Assembly: GCA_016928125.1 (NCBI GenBank) | Contig: JAFGLK010000102.1 | Span: forward strand, 1 to 6,064 | Source of the DNA: Anaerolineae bacterium | Lineage (GTDB): Bacteria; Chloroflexota; Anaerolineae; UBA1429 | Direction: 5' to 3' | DNA: 6,064 nt | Part shown: piece after piece, positions 4,446 through 6,064 of the stretch | Position numbering within the stretch: position 1 is the stretch's first letter | How the letters are laid out: every line of letters begins with the position of its first letter | The notes under the pieces: generated by a model | What the model was told of the DNA's origin: nothing | The model's input: only the letters and a program-made list of their open reading frames with translations | The model's database searches: none | Made by a program: the position numbers and the translations under genes

Positions 4446-6064
4446 ATGATGAGCAACGTCGAGAACAGCGTCACTCAGCGCATCGAGGAGCTATCTGGGC
4501 AGTTCGGCTACTGGGACAAGACCAGGGAGATGATCGATCAACTGATCGACATCACGCTCAACTATCGCCAGAGTGGTCATCCTGGTGGCTCGCGCTCCAA
4601 GGCCCATGCGCTGCTGACGCTCATGTTGAGCGGGGAGATGCGGTGGGACATTCGCCATCCTGAGAAGCGCTTTGCAGATCGTCTGGTGCTGGGAGCGGGC
4701 CATACTGTGCCTCTTGTCTACTGTACGCTCGCTATCTTGAACGAGGCTTTGCGGGTCAAGCATCAACAGACCGGCGACGATCGGTACGTGGTACCCAAGG
4801 CCGAAGAACGCATGCTGGTGTGGGAAGATCTACTCATGTTCCGTCGCAACAAGGGCCTGTCGGGCCATGCCGAGATGGAGGGCAAGACCCTCTGCCTCAA
4901 GTTCAACACAGGGCCCTCAGGGCATGGCAGCCCGGCTGCCGCTGGCGAGGCGCTGGCTCTGAAGCGAGCCAACGCCGAGGGCGTCAAGGTCTTTGTCATC
5001 GAGGGCGAAGGGGGCCTCACCCCCGGTGTCACTCACGAGACGATGAACTCAGCCTGGGGCTTGGCTCTCGACAACCTCTATTACCTGGTGGACTGGAACG
5101 ACTATGGCATCGACGATCACTCGGTGAGTTCAGCCGTGTACGGCACGCCCACCGATTGGTTCGGTGCGCACGGCTGGCGCGTCTTTTCCACTGAGCAGGG
5201 CAGTGAATTCAAGCCGCTCGTTGAGGCGGTTCTCTCGATGCTGTACTCAGAGAATCCGGATCGTCGACCGAGCGTCACTTGGTTCAAGGCGCGCAAGGGG
5301 CGAGGCTATCTCGTCTATGACAACAAAGCCCACGGCGAGCCGCACGCGATGAACTCGGAGCTCTTCTGGGAGACGAAGCGCCCCTTTGCGGCCAAGTACG
5401 GCGTCGAGTTTGAGAATATGGGCGGGCCGGGTCCGAAGGACCCCGCAGCCGTGCGGAGCGAGTTCGAGGCCAATCTCAAGGCCGTCATCGGCGTCCTGCA
5501 TGCGGATCCGGGATTGATCGACTATCTGGCCGATCGCCTGGTTGAGATTGGCGAGAGCGTGCCCGAGGAGATCCCTGGCTTTAAGCTGGCCCAGCGCGGC
5601 AATCCTTTCCACGATGAGCGCCTGTACGACTTTCGGAATTACCCCAAAGACCTCTACATCGCCCCCGGCAAGGTCGAGGCGAACCGCACCGCGCTCCGCA
5701 GGTGGGGCGCCTGGGCCAATGCCTTTGGGGCCAAGGAGTACGGTCGCCCACTCTTCATCGTCTCCTCGGCCGACCTGGCCGGATCCACCCGCATCGCTGG
5801 CTTTGCCGAGGGGTATGGCGATTTCCCAGGCTATGGGTGGTACGAGCGCTTTGGGTCCCCAGATGGCACGCTGCTTCCGCAAGAGATCACCGAATTCGCC
5901 AACGCGGGCATCATGGTCGGGATGGCGTCGGTCAACTTCTCCCCCAATCCAGAGGATGACTTTGAGGGCTTTTGGGGCGCTTCCTCGACCTATGGCTCCT
6001 TCTCGTATCTCAAATACGGCATGCTGCGCCTCTTCAGCCAGCTGGCCCAGGATTGCCAGTTCAA
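4446..6064 (+). CDS. Divergent transketolase-family thiamine diphosphate enzyme, 3' end cut off
   Basis: Some 539 codons are present and the gene continues past the right edge. The N-terminal ThDP-binding domain shows SGHPGG (43-48, His45), LGAGH (82-86, His86), SGHAEMEG (139-146, His141), TGPSGHG (155-161; usual transketolases have TGPLGQG), and VIEGEGG with WND 30 residues later (Glu188 to Asn218). The last matches the GDG-N30-N cofactor motif, but with Glu for Asp. KAHGEPH (294-300) carries the probable His263 equivalent of yeast transketolase. The pyrimidine-binding domain begins near 410, with SSADLAGST (440-448) and ITEFANAGIMVGMAS (481-495), where Glu483 would be the catalytic glutamate. 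That residue is 418 in yeast, so the inter-domain region (about 310-405) is enlarged. Canonical transketolases move two-carbon units in the pentose phosphate pathway. The changes leave the true substrate open, so I give no symbol. Confidence 0.85.
   Translation, partial: MMSNVENSVTQRIEELSGQFGYWDKTREMIDQLIDITLNYRQSGHPGGSRSKAHALLTLMLSGEMRWDIRHPEKRFADRLVLGAGHTVPLVYCTLAILNEALRVKHQQTGDDRYVVPKAEERMLVWEDLLMFRRNKGLSGHAEMEGKTLCLKFNTGPSGHGSPAAAGEALALKRANAEGVKVFVIEGEGGLTPGVTHETMNSAWGLALDNLYYLVDWNDYGIDDHSVSSAVYGTPTDWFGAHGWRVFSTEQGSEFKPLVEAVLSMLYSENPDRRPSVTWFKARKGRGYLVYDNKAHGEPHAMNSELFWETKRPFAAKYGVEFENMGGPGPKDPAAVRSEFEANLKAVIGVLHADPGLIDYLADRLVEIGESVPEEIPGFKLAQRGNPFHDERLYDFRNYPKDLYIAPGKVEANRTALRRWGAWANAFGAKEYGRPLFIVSSADLAGSTRIAGFAEGYGDFPGYGWYERFGSPDGTLLPQEITEFANAGIMVGMASVNFSPNPEDDFEGFWGASSTYGSFSYLKYGMLRLFSQLAQDCQF

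Noticed and set aside
5247..5882. Minus-strand open frame of 211 codons
   Set aside because: It is antisense to the transketolase-like gene, whose conserved motifs run through the same bases. No family motif is visible in it.

Overview
The window is GC-rich bacterial chromosomal DNA with ordinary housekeeping and envelope genes. No mobile element, CRISPR array or phage gene is visible. The closest matches in style that I can name are Chloroflexota (for example Anaerolineae). The main reason is the architecture of the large membrane glycosyltransferase-like protein: a GT-C membrane core followed by two copies of a beta-rich domain with a YPTSxW motif. The class I biotin ligase fits this too. 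The taxonomic call is inference from memory of protein style, not from a search.

Layout. Positions 1-2643 (minus strand) carry two GT-C type membrane proteins in tandem. The upstream 774-residue gene (2643 to 319) overlaps the start of a second gene (322 to beyond position 1) by ATGA, so the pair is probably translationally coupled. It is preceded by a 290-bp gap holding a plausible extended -10 promoter. Positions 2934-3761 (minus) encode a complete biotin--protein ligase without the DNA-binding domain. Positions 3897-4098 (plus) form a compact single-gene tRNA unit: a near-consensus promoter, tRNA-Asp(GTC), a trailer with two mutually exclusive hairpins, and a strong intrinsic terminator. 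A gene-free stretch follows, with a second plausible promoter and a possibly folded leader. From 4446 to the right edge runs a divergent transketolase-family enzyme, cut off by the window.

How they fit together. The two membrane proteins probably act in one envelope glycosylation process, moving sugar from a lipid carrier. The biotin ligase, tRNA and transketolase-like enzyme are separate housekeeping units with no obvious shared pathway. The most unusual protein is the transketolase relative: it keeps most cofactor and substrate histidines and the catalytic glutamate, but has GEG in place of the GDG metal-binding motif and a long inter-domain insert. I see no convincing evidence of a wholly new biological system.
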